From Bugula neritina (Eukaryota > Bryozoa > Gymnolaemata > Cheilostomatida > Bugulidae), in assembly GCA_964035545.1 (NCBI GenBank), contig OZ037765.1, positions 30,678,004-30,742,003 of the forward strand: 64,000 bases of DNA, read 5' to 3'. Shown here in pieces: positions 26,165-40,235 of this stretch. Every line of letters begins with the position of its first letter. Within the stretch, counting starts at the first letter, position 1. The translations under genes and the position numbers were made by a program. Under the pieces are notes generated by a model, which saw only the letters and a list, made by a program, of their open reading frames with translations, was not told the DNA's origin and did no database searches.

Positions 26165-28171
26165 TTTCTAGCGTTTCCAGTACTGCTGTGACCTACAAAC
26201 ACATCAACAGCATCATAAAGTCAGCTCAATTAAGAATTTTTGCAACAAAATTCAATTTTATCAGATTAGATTACAAATGATTGTAAGTTTAGTAGATATA
26301 TGTAGTAATGTGACTTTGATGGTAATGATTGTGAAAACTCAAACTTTTTTTAATAAAGTGTTATAGGAGAAAACATGGAAAAGTTTGTAAAGACAGATTG
26401 AACCAACCTTTGAAGTTGTATGCTGACAACCAATCTAGCTGTAATGAACTTTTACTAAGAGTTATGAATATAATAGTCATTACTGGTAGCTTTATTACTA
26501 TAGCCTACTGGCTGAATCGTACAATCACAATATTAACAAAGGACACTTGATAGTTTTTTATCAACTGCACAAGAACAAAGGCTAGGCTTGAATGGCTATT
26601 GTAATTTACATTCAATGATTTCTATTAGAAATGTCTTGCTTCAGCAAATAAAATATTGATTACTAGTGAACTAAGTTGCATAGTCCTGGGTATCATATGA
26701 TAGAGTTTAGAAATTAAGAAAAACAGTCAAGCTGCTCCTGTAATCATACAAGTGTGAATTGATTCAGCTATTACGGCTTGGGTAAAAAAATTACAATCCA
26801 CCGTAATTAGGTTTATATATAATATAAATATGTTATAACCGTTAAAATTACATATTAGTAATTTCTGTTGCAAAATAATTTAAAATATGCAAGCTTTTTG
26901 ACATTTCTTTATTTTACTATAAGCCTCAAATAGTTCCATTTAAAGGTCCGTTTAATTTGTTTCAAAGCTGGTGCAAAAAATGTTAAGAAACAATTCTTCG
27001 AAAAATATGCGGTAAATTTAATTCAACAAGTTTTTCAAAAGTGCCTCTCTTTTACTTTCAACTACACAAACTCTTACCAGCAATAAACACTGTTTTCTCT
27101 CTCCATGTGCGCTATGTCTGTTTTTGACAGTTGGTTTCAACAGCGGTGTTGTTTTTTAACACAACCCTCGATGAGGACAAATGGTAATACTGTTGTAGGT
27201 ATAAATAGTTACTTTAAGATTAGGCCTATTTACATATTACAAATTCCAATGTAGTTGAAACATGCAATATTTTATTAATGAGAAATTGTAATTGTAAAAG
27301 ATGTTATTTATTATTATCCGTATATATATATATTAATTCGGTTACTAAGCAATAAGGAATACGGCAAGTAGCAAATTGGCTTCAGCTATGGAAGACATGC
27401 ATAATATGTGAAGCATGCAATTACAAAGATAATAGTTAAATTACAGAGTGATATACTGTAAAGTGTAAACGATTGCAACAACTGTCAATAACACCTCGCG
27501 TTACAGTATATTTTATAATTGGCTGACCCGCTGTGCAGTGCTGCGGTTATGTGATCGCAGTGACGTTACATCTGGATTTGATTGACTCGGTCTGATGATT
27601 TCCCCGCACTTTTTGTTTTTTAACTTGCGCGCAGCAAAGTAATTGGGTCATCGGCAGTATTAGAGCAGCAGACGACAATCGGTCATTATAAAGTTGTATT
27701 TTAATTGAAAGTCGCACTGAAGATAAAGTTGTATTTATCTTTAAGTTAGTCAAGCAGATAGTTATATTCATCTTAAAGTTACACAAATAGTTAGCATTTC
27801 ATGAGATTAAAGAGAACTAAAGGTATGTTTTTCTAAAAAAAATAATTTAAATATCTTGTCAATTTGATTACTTAAATCAATTAAACTGTATTTGTAATAA
27901 ACTAATATGTTTTTAGTAATAAATGCCATCAATTTATATAGTTATTAATTTAGATCAGTTTTAGTTATAGATATTATCAATGTTATTAGCATAAATTTTT
28001 GTTGTGTATATAAGTTTTGTTGTCAGTTAAGTTTTACTAGTGTAGCATAAGCAATGCTGTCTATCTTTTAGACTTCACGTTGGTGTTTAAAATAATAAAG
28101 TAAATACATCATCAGTGAACTTAATCTCCAAAGTCTCTAATTGCTACATTTACTATAACTTGTCATACTAG
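26165..28171. other. Intergenic between copies 3 and 4
   Basis: There is no gene here. Up to 27460 the text is paralogous to the other spacers (the conserved block at 26355-26575 included). It is then interrupted by a copy-4-specific insertion before the 3' flank of copy 4 resumes. Confidence 0.5.
27461..28150. mobile_element. 690-bp insertion in the 3' flank of copy 4
   Basis: The flanks GTGATATACTGTA and TACTATAACTTGTC are contiguous in copies 2, 3 and 5 but are separated here by 690 bases, bounded by a near 7-bp duplication (TACTGTA/TACTATA). Near its ends the insert reads TGTAAACG and GCTACA, and it has AATAAAGTAAAT near the right side, which could mean a solo LTR. Part of it is CpG-richer than the surroundings. 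There is no coding frame and the element family is not recognised. Confidence 0.4.
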
Positions 28172-30541
<2,370 letters not shown>

Positions 30542-31967
30542 TTTCTAGCTTTTTCAGTTCTGCTGTGACCTACAAACACAGCGGCAGCATCATAAAGTTC
30601 GCTCAATTAAGAATTTTTACAACAAAATTCAATTTTATCAGATTGCATTACAAATGATTGCAAGTTTAGTAGATATATGTAGTAATGTGACTGTGATGGT
30701 AATGATTGTGAAAACTCAAAAAAAAGTTAAATAAGTGTTTTAGGAGAAAATATGAAAAAGTTTGTAAAAAAAGATTGAACCAACCTTTGAATTGTATGCT
30801 GACAATCAATCTAGCTGTGATGAACTTTTACCAAGACTTATAAATATAATAGTCATTACTGGTAACTTTTTTGACTATAATCTACTGGCTGAATCGTACA
30901 TTTACGATATGAACAAAGGACACTTGATATTTTTTTATCAACTGCACAACAATAAAGGCTAGGCTTTAATGGCTGTTGTAATTTGCGTTCAATGATTTCT
31001 ATTAGAAATGTCTTGCTTCAGCAAATAAAATGTGACCTGACACCACAAAACAGGGGATGCATATAAAATTGTCAAAACTTAGTTACTACTATGGACTGAT
31101 AGGTCAGAATTTTCCAAACATTTTGCACTTCATTTAAAGTCTCCAGTACATATAGAACTCGAGATATCAGCATTTAAAAACTTTAGCGTTTTTAGAATTG
31201 TTATTTAACCGTTTCGAGAAACTCGCGTTTAAAGTTGGCAACTCTAGAATAAGTTAAGAATTATTGTTGTAGTTTTGTGCACTACTAGTTGTGGGTTTTA
31301 TTGTGTGTTATCAATAACTGCATCATGCTGTGAGGTTATAGCAGAAACTGAATGAGTTGATCAGATACGATATAGTTATATTTAATTTAGAAGTATGTAA
31401 TACAAAAGAGTATACCTTAATCAAAAAAAGAGTAACAATAGTCGAAGTGAATATATGAATTATCTCGTCAGCTACTAGCACTATCCACATCTGCCCGTGG
31501 GCGCCGAAAAGCATAGTTTATATAGGTACTTGAGTTTGACCCTGATTGGTTGACCTATCTTCATTTGTTATTGTCCATATCGTTTGGCCAGGTATTTATA
31601 TTACGCCATCCTGACCGTATTGACTGACGGTGCCCTCCCCCCCACCCGCATATGGAAACGCCAGGACTGGGAGTTGCCGTTCCTGGCTATAAACTATCGC
31701 ATCATGTTTAGTAGGGGTAGGGAGGGTTATACTTCCGCTAGCCATTACACCACCCCCCTCCCCCCAGCAGGAAGCCCACTTCCTGATAAAACCAAAATGG
31801 CGGGGAAGTGCAGCAAAAGATGATAATAAGAGCACATAAAGAGAAAAGCAAACACAAATATATCAGTAACTAAACAGATTACATTATAGGAAAGTCACAA
31901 AGAAACCAAAAATTTAGCAGACGTGGTTACTACGCTGGTCACTAAATGAAAAACAAATGTCAATAAA

Positions 31968-32088
<121 letters not shown>

Positions 32089-32316
32089 TGTCATATGTGC
32101 ATACCCGGTCTGGATCGCCGGGTATGGAGTTTATTCGGCACACTGAATCTTTCAATTGATTCAATCCGGCCGTGACGGCCAAGTGTTGGGGTGCCAGTTG
32201 CCCAAATCCGACTTGTAATCTGCGGATCCTGTGTTATGCATCATACGAGGAGGTAAGGGCGATCTGGAAGAAGACGCGAATGGCATCCTCTCGACTTTGC
32301 ATTCCGTCTGTCTTCT

Positions 32317-33003
32317 CTACGGCTCGGATGACGAGGTAGCGGCTGGCCCAGATTGCCTACGAGAATCTGCATGAGACCGGGCTTGGTCCGAATACACCAA
32401 CTGCGGGCGGTTTGGCTCCGGTTGGGGGAACTGGAACCCAGGGCTCACACGTTGACGTAGTGGGAAACCCTGAAGGAGGGTGGCCAGAAGCAATGGTTTG
32501 TAGATGAGGGGCCGGATGATAAAAAAGAACTCAGGAAAGGTGTTCTCGTCAACTATAAAAACAGTGCCCTGGTGGCACCCCGTTGTCTGCTGGTGATCGA
32601 GAATTGTACTAGTGTGGAGCCCGTATTCTCTACAGGGGCAGAAAGGCAGAGTGTAATGAGTATTCACGTGCCTTTTTAGGGCTTTAGTTGTGTCAAAATG
32701 GCTACTGGCACAGACGACACGTTGTGTTGTATTTAGGCCCCCACGCGGCCTGGATTTTCCTATCGGTGGCTGGTGACACCCATCGCCACCGTCTGCGAAA
32801 AGGTTCTGGTAACTTGACGTCTTTAAGTTCGAGGGCAGGGAATATTCTTTAAATTTTAGTACCAGATCAACTCTACCCAATGGGAGCCAGCCGTGATTTT
32901 TTTTAATCAAGCACTGCTTGATCAACGCCGCAGCATATATCAGGGTACGATTCACCCCGGATGTTATCAAAGATGGCGGACATTTGTTGTTACGGTACGG
33001 CAA
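32317..33003 (-). CDS. Uncharacterised open frame with two degenerate zinc-finger-like motifs
   Basis: A 228-codon frame without stops lies in the GC-richer insert. I do not recognise the protein. Its middle part looks real. It has CASSHFDTTKALKRHVNTH, a C2H2-like finger with the second Cys replaced. It also has CPCREYGLHTSTILDHQ followed by TTGCH, which resembles a C-x-C...H...C finger. Next come a VFIVDENTFPEF segment and a Pro/Ser-rich, probably disordered C-terminus. The first codon of the frame is TTG, and no in-frame ATG gives a convincing start, so the N-terminus may lie in another exon or the frame may be a decayed copy of a multicopy repeat gene. The neighbouring ATGGCGG motif near 32972 could mark a transcription start. 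Function unknown. Confidence 0.35.
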   Translation of the reverse strand: MPYRNNKCPPSLITSGVNRTLIYAAALIKQCLIKKNHGWLPLGRVDLVLKFKEYSLPSNLKTSSYQNLFADGGDGCHQPPIGKSRPRGGLNTTQRVVCASSHFDTTKALKRHVNTHYTLPFCPCREYGLHTSTILDHQQTTGCHQGTVFIVDENTFPEFFFIIRPLIYKPLLLATLLQGFPLRQRVSPGFQFPQPEPNRPQLVYSDQARSHADSRRQSGPAATSSSEP

Positions 33004-33559
33004 TGTGTGAACAGGAGGTAAGCCTCAAATAGTTCTATCTAAAGGTTTGTCTACTTCTTTTCAAAGCTTGTGCTAAAATGTAAAGAAACAATCCTTTGCA
33101 AAACATGCGGTAAATTTAGTTCAACAAGTTTTGCAAAAGTGCCTCTTTATTACTTTGAAATACGCAAACTCTTACCAGCAATAAACACTGTTTTCTCTCT
33201 CTATGTGCATTATGTCTGCTTTAGACAGTTGGTTTCAACAGCTGTGATTTATTTTAAAACAATCCTCAATGAGGACAAATAGCAATACTGTTGTAAGTAG
33301 AAATAGTTACCTTAAGATTATTTACCTATTACAAATTCCAATGTAGTTGAAACATACAATATATTATTAATGAGAAATTGTAATTGTAAAAGATGTTATT
33401 TATCCTTATATACATTCAGTTACTAAGCAATATAGAATACAGAAAGTATCAAATTTACAAGGTTTGGTTTCAGCTATGAGAGACATGAAAATGTGAAGCG
33501 TGCAGTTACAAAGATAATAGTCAGATTACAGAGTGATATACTATAACTTGTCATGCTAG

Positions 33560-36089
33560 TTATAAGAATGGGGTGTGTGGATACTCAAACAGTGCAATAT
33601 CATCTTTATACATTATCTGTAGCTGTTGAACCATATCTACCGGCAGTTCAGTGTAGTAATCTTTGTATAGGTTTTTATATTTCATCTTATTTGATGGCTT
33701 ATACTTCGGTTGTATACTAAAGTTTAAATGTTTCATTAGATATTCTTCCCCTTTATCCATTTCTTCAAGTTTTACTGTAAAAAATACAATTATTCCATAG
33801 AAATTAGCTGTGCAGATATATAGATGAAAGTAGTATAACTTAAAGCAATATTATGCAGTGTGTAACAGAAAAATATATAATTTATTTAATACTTCATCAT
33901 ATACCATGTCACAAAAAACTTTTATATAGTAATGATTTGAATGCAAATTGAAATTCTCAAAATATGCTTTATTTTTTCACACTTGAGATATTTGTAAACT
34001 ACGTCTGACAGTATGAGCTCTACACATGAATAAATCTAATATACGTCATAATTTCAAAGAAATTGTACAATCAGCTTTTATTCAAGGGATCATTGCACCA
34101 GTTCTTAACTAGGTGAAGTTCTAGATCCATTCTTGCCATTTTCTTAAGTTTTTTCTCTGTAGGCTATAAAAGTTTTCAATTGCCAAATCAAACTTTTAAA
34201 CCAATTGCATTTCTTTACTTTATATAATCTTCAATTCAACAAAAAATAACTTACAGATTGGCTTTTTGCCAAAGTTGCTGCAAGACAATGTAAGTCACTG
34301 TAAATATTCAATATATTATTGTTACGTACAAACTATGTTGTAGTCCATAAGACAAATTCCACATAAAGACACGATTGGCTGAGTGTGAGCCTCGTACATC
34401 ACATTCTCTGGCTTCTGTAGAACACAGTCTATGAACTGATGAAATGTGATATTAGTTGAGCCTTCATAAGCCTTCCAGCCATAACAAAGCTTCTGAAAAA
34501 AAAGCCAAATAATATCTATATAGTCAGCATATAACTGCATGTTACTCTATATTTAAACTTGAAGCTGCAATTGAAACAAATTATAGCAGATCTTTCAACT
34601 CACATTTTTTGTCAATTAACAGTAACATCCTTGTGTTTGAGGGTTTTACTGCAATAATTGTGAAAATAGAAAGAAAATTGTTTCTTTATGGTGCGTAAGG
34701 ATGCTGGAACAACAAATTATTTTACATTTAAGACATTATTTTACCTGCAACTCCCACTTCTTTATTACAATTTTATCTTCGTAGGCAGATACAAGTCTGG
34801 CCCAAGGATTACGGACAATGATCAACCTGTGTTCTGGCCGATATGTCTCTAAAAACTTTACACTATCTCCCTTATAATCTTTCAGCAATGCACTGCTTCC
34901 TAGATACTTCCTAGCAGCTCTGAAATATTTCTATTATTTGTTATTTAATTAAAGCTAATTTTTAAAAACATCTTGAGTAATAATTTTTGTGGCCGGTACA
35001 TATTACTTCAGTCCCAACATGTTTATAACTTACTCATATAGGAACATCAGCAATGACTCTTTACATTAATAATACAGGCTATAGAAATGTTACATAATTT
35101 GTCTATACAGCATTTTACTTAGCACCGAAAATAAAAATTGATCTGATCCACCAAAAATCACTAGCACCAGCACTTTTAACATCACATAAGCAAATGCTTT
35201 CACGGCCCAAAGGAAAAGTAAATATTAAATTTTTCGTAATTTGACACCTACTTGTTTGTGATTACTGGAATAGTATTGTTATAACATTATTATTATACAA
35301 TGAGGGTCTATTGAGGGAGCAGCAATAATCAAGTCCACAAGTCTTTAGACCACTTAATAAAAACCTTTTCTGTAGGGTTTCTTACAAGAATTACATTAGG
35401 TAGGTGCAGTAATGGAGAAATTGAGAAAACCCTGTGCTACAGATTAAAAATGTAGCATAAAAAGTTGTGTTCTCGCCAGAATTTCAACTGGCACCCTAAA
35501 CCAAAAATTATAAAAAAAATTAAAAAACTTAAGCTATCTCAATTTCTCTAGTACTGCTCCTAAATGAAAGATAGTGACTATAAACCCAAGTGAGTTTCCC
35601 ATTATTATATGGGAATAGAACTAAAATATCTGCGGAATAAAACACTTACTCATGAGTGTCCACATGCCAATCTATTTTAAGATCTTCCATAAGATATGAT
35701 TTCCATGTCGTGCTGCCACATTTGGTTGTTGCACAGTAAAACAGGTGATGATGAAGTGATGTCATCCATATCCAGTCAGCCATACGATGACTCAGCCGGT
35801 TGTAGTCTGGATACGTCTCCATAACAAACTCATTAAAATCCAAACAGTACTTTCTTACTTTCTTCACTCGAGAAAAACTTAATTCTTCTATTGAATACTC
35901 CACGTGGTTTATTTCCTTTGTATTAGTTGAGACTTTTACTAGGTGAGTTGAAGTTAACTCTTCAGATTTAGGGAAGACGTTAACCTTCATCTGAATGATG
36001 ATGCAGAGCACTGTAAACTGCACCAAGAGTATTACTGTCAGCTTGGCAGCTGAAGGATTCAGGCAGCAGGTAGAATGTCTGCATTCCAT
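33560..36089 (-). CDS. Carbohydrate sulfotransferase, HNK-1-ST/CHST8-14 type, copy 5
   Basis: Predicted 330-residue paralogue at the 5' end of the array. Exons: 36089-35650, 34919-34745, 34492-34330, 33774-33560. It shares with copy 4 the 175-base exon 2, the short introns, the ATTKCGSTTWKSYLM form of the PAPS 5' loop and the YPHTPFL-type C-terminus. The signal anchor is VILLVQFTVLCIII. The 3' loop is RNPWAR in exon 2, and exon 3 reads CYGWKAYEGSTNITF. Just upstream of the ATG, a CAG/CTG repeat replaces the sequence that looks like a 5'-UTR splice acceptor in copies 1-4, so its 5' UTR is probably organised differently. Intron 1 contains a SINE fragment with a nested MITE. The gene is intact by frame and motif. 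Confidence 0.85.
35329..35606 (+). mobile_element. SINE fragment interrupted by a MITE
   Basis: These roughly 278 bases are absent from the same intron of copy 4, where AGCAGCAATAAT joins GGGAATAGAAC directly. The outer parts (AAGTCTTTAGACC...GGGTTTCTTACAAG and GTGACTATAAACCCAAGTGAG) match the 3' half of the tRNA-type SINEs at 1991-2195 and 61322-61541. They are split by the MITE at 35396-35563. Confidence 0.55.
35396..35563. mobile_element. MITE, about 168 bp, inside the SINE
   Basis: The ends are inverted repeats: GCAGTAATGGAGAAATTGAG at the left and the complement of GCAGTACTAGAGAAATTGAG at the right (18 of 20 match), each preceded by TTAGG. It has no coding capacity. Related copies occur at 40086-40235 and 59370-59525. 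Confidence 0.6.
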
Positions 36090-36097
36090 GTTCTAGC

Positions 36098-36123
36098 TCT
36101 TCCAGTGCTGCTGCTGCTGCTGC
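36098..36123. repeat. (CTG/CAG) trinucleotide tract 5' of copy 5
   Basis: About six CTG units lie immediately upstream (minus-strand sense: CAG repeats) of the copy-5 start codon, at the position of the presumed UTR splice acceptor of the other copies. Confidence 0.8.
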
Positions 36124-39100
36124 TCACTCAAATAAATAAATTAAATAATAAAATCATGCTCCCGTAATACATAATATCACATAATAATATAATATCACTC
36201 ATTATTACAATGATTGTAAAAGTTCAAATTCAACATCTCCTCGCAAGCTCAAAATAAACTTTGTAGAAAAAAAGTTTGTAATGAAAGATTGAACCAACCT
36301 TTAAAGTTGTCCACTTTCTAGAGCTGATGAACTTTTATTGAAGATTATATATTTGTTAACTTTCAACTTGTAGTTAGTAGCCAAAGATTGTATATTGGTA
36401 ACTAAAGGTAATATATTAGTAACCAAAGATTATATATTATAGTAACTAAAGATTATCTATTTGTTATCAGTAACTTAATCAACTTGCAGTTAGTAACCAA
36501 CACACTTGCTGATTCCCACAGTAAGCTGTTGGCTTGACAATGGGCATCTGCAATTCTGTTTCATGAACTATGCAAGATAACTAACAATAACATCTTTCCA
36601 TGACTTGAGTAACTTGCAAATGTTGCAGCAAATAAGATGTTGCATGCTAGTAAACTAAGTTGCAAAGGCCTAAGTGTGATATTATAGACTAGTGATGTAG
36701 AAAACCTTGGGTAATAACATAATTATTAATGGTTCCATAAGCAGCATGTTAATAATTCTTGTCTGGTGGTGTATTCGTAAAACACTATTAACTGGTACTC
36801 TGGGCAACGCAAAGAACTGTTATAGTCCGTGCAGAGGTAAAAAAATATAAACCTAATTTTGAGGGTTATTATATAGAGGTTTAGATAAGTAGCTACTCTG
36901 TATAATGAATTGCATAAGCATGCATTCATTAAAATTAATATTCGGGAGAAAAAGAAATTTTTTCAGAATAGGCAACTCAAAAATGTATTTAGCAATGTTT
37001 AAAGCTTAAATTCGTTTCAAACATAAGCCTCAGCTATATAGCTTACGTATACTATGCTTATATTATGTATATTATATATAATTCTATAGCTTCCATAGTA
37101 TTATATGTAACTTTTTTGTAAATATAAGGAACTGCTTGCCAAAAAAATAATTTTGTAAGTTGCTTTATATTTTTTGGGTTTAAAAAATTTTAATACCTAT
37201 ACAGGCATACAAAGTAAATATCTTCCAGTTTTAGCAAACTGCATTCATAACTCTATATAATTTATTATTGTTACCAAATACCTCTATAGTATATTCTTAT
37301 GTGGCTTAATGTCTACAAATTGGTCTTCCATATTATTTAACTTTAGTCTTATTAAATCAGTGCTACATGTTTACAACACAATGAAATAGTTCAAAATAAT
37401 ATCAAATAATGTTAATACACCATAGTTGTCTTCTCTTTATTGAACTGGTTAAACAGAACTTTAAACTTTACAAGATGTACAAGGGAACTGAGCAGAGTTT
37501 CACTTGACTGAATTTTCTAGTAAGTTAGTTTCTTTGGATTTTACGGCCAAAAGACAGTCACTGCGTGGTGTTTTTGGTAATTCAAACTGCACTGGAGTAT
37601 ATGGCTAAATGACTAACCTTTGTATATTGAGCCAAGAAAATTTGAAATGTAGCTATTCTTTTTCTCGTAACTTGTTCCAGCATTTGCTACCAATAGACAT
37701 GTTTTATTGGTCTCTTCACGCCTCAACCTACAAACTAATGCAAGATGAACTCTTTTTCTGTTATATTTATGTAGAACACTCGCTATTGGTTGCTTAAGAA
37801 ACTGTAATTAGACCAAATGTGCTTAAGTATGCGGAAATGCACTAACTTTAAACTGTATGATGATGGAAAGCTGCCAGTTTATGGAAACAAGCATCAGATG
37901 GAAGCATAAACCAAGCATAAGCTGAAAAAAACTACTGCATTGCTTGCATGTTCAAAGATAAGTAAATTCACCATTTATCTTATAACTTAAACTAATTAAA
38001 GAACAATCTATACCATCTAAATAAAATTATTTTATATTATGCTACAATGTCATGTTTAAGGCTCTACTATCTTTATATAGCATGGTATAATATTTATTAG
38101 CATTTAATCCAAAGAATATCGTTTTCTGCATAGCGGTAATATCATCTAAGCTGTTACTGTCATCACAAGCTAATAAGGATTGCTCACAGCTTTGTGTTTC
38201 ACACATGCTTTGTGTTTCAGCATCGTTATGTTTAGAAATTAGCTGCCTTGCATGCTGAGTAAGCAATGGAGACCAATTTGCTGTGTCAGGTCATAAGAAA
38301 CTTAATATACCAGTAAATGGTGCAATCACAACTGATGCTATGGGCCCATCTTGTTTGTGCCAGAAATTAAATTGATTCTTAACTTATGATGATGTAATAT
38401 GCTGACGCACAGCTGCTGCTAATCAATATGTTTATTGATAATGTCTAGTCTCTACATTACCTGGTATAATTTTTTAATCTCATCAAGGCTGAGGCATCCA
38501 TATCATCTGCTGCCAACAAGCATTTGATTACACGCGATATATTTGCATATAATATAATTCAAGTTTTATCCGATTATCCACTTATGTGTAACTCATACAT
38601 GTTATCAACAATGTCTGCATCAATAAGTCGCATAATATACTTTCTAGTAAACAATTAAGGTATAAGTTTTGATTCACTATAACAGCTTTGAGGGTTCATC
38701 ATTTGTGTAATTCCATCGAATACTGAAATCTTAAGCACTGTTTGCCGTACCAACCCCTTTCAGAGATCCCTGGTGGTAGTTTTCTGTCTACAGCTTCCGT
38801 GACATATTTTACAACTTTTATTATCATTTAATAAGCATGGAGGTGTGATAATATACATCAGTTACTACCACTTATGCTGCTTTTTTGGCATTTTTCTTGA
38901 AGCAAGTGTTAGTGTAATTTATATAAAATCTTTAATTCCTAACCATAGCTTTTAATTACAAAAGATTTTTCTCTTCCTTCATGTTGAGAATTCATAAATG
39001 CTCACGTAAAGTAATAAAATAGTCAATGCTGCTTAAATAAGAAACCAATATCAATTTTAGTCATTCACAACGCACTGTGATAAATCTTGGTACAAGAAAA

Positions 39101-40085
39101 ATATTTTTTGGTTCTCTGCTATAATTTAATTGTTGAATTAAATATATAATACAGAAAGTGAGTCAATTATCTGATTGGTGTGTCATTTTAATTGTACACC
39201 TATTAAATGCTTAGAATAATTTTTCTACATATCAAAGTTTCATCAAATTTGGAATTCTCGTAATATGAAACTAATTTGAACAAGGCAGAAAAATTATAAT
39301 ATATCAAGTAGCTAAGCATTAAATCTTCAAGTGCATATGGATAGATTATTCTCACCAGCATTGTTTCTGTGTTATATAACTATAATTGTACATTAATCCT
39401 CAACTTATAAACTTTAGTAGGTTTCTATAAAAATGTGTTGGGTAGTGGGACACTCAAGATACCACCCCATAGCATATGTTAAATATTTGAAGCAATTCTA
39501 AAGCTATTGTAAAAATAAAATATGGCAAGGTATGTATGAAGGTAGAGGCTTTAAAATACAGGTGTGAGATTGTCTATTCATTGAAAAAATTAAGTGCTTT
39601 ATAGCATTACTATAGGTATTAATCTAATGTATAATAATATTTATATAATTACTATTTAGTATACTAGAATCAACTATAGTAAATCTATAGCCATCTATGA
39701 TTAATTAATTGGTTTTAAAATTCTTCCAAGTGCATTTTTTCACTTTAAACCATTTTTTTGCTTTCAATATCATCTTGCACTGGTATAAATAGCGATTGTG
39801 ACACTCAGTGATTGATAGTGAATTCAATTACATAAGTTATTCACACGTACTTTGTGGTTACCATTTGGCAATTTCTAAGATCTGGACTAGAGCTGCTATG
39901 GTTTGAACTCAAATTTATTGGAACCTCTAGAATATCATATAAATCAAAATACTTTTTTAATTAAATTTCTTTTTGAAATATTTTCTCACAATTCATGGAC
40001 CGAGGCAATCTTGACCCAGCTTCTAACCTTTGCATACAGCATGTTCGTAGAAAAGACCGCATAAATATTTGAGTCAGCCACATTT

Positions 40086-40235
40086 TGAAAATATGGAGAA
40101 GCTGAGAAAAGCCTGCGTTCTATATGGGAACTTAGCAAAAATAGTTATATTCTTAACCTACATCACAACCAAAATTTTACACAAATAACTAACTTTGACT
40201 ATTAAAATGTTTCAATTAATGCAGCTAGATGTACA
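40086..40235 (+). mobile_element. Degenerate MITE relative
   Basis: ATGGAGAAGCTGAGAAAAGC followed by TTAGCAAAAATAGTTATATTCT aligns with the left half of the MITE at 35396. The right inverted repeat is barely recognisable. Confidence 0.35.

Noticed and set aside
38042-38266. 74-residue minus-strand frame with Ser/Asp-rich sequence
   Set aside because: It looks slightly protein-like and the frame continues past a stop upstream, but there are no splice sites or recognisable family; probably chance or a very old fragment.
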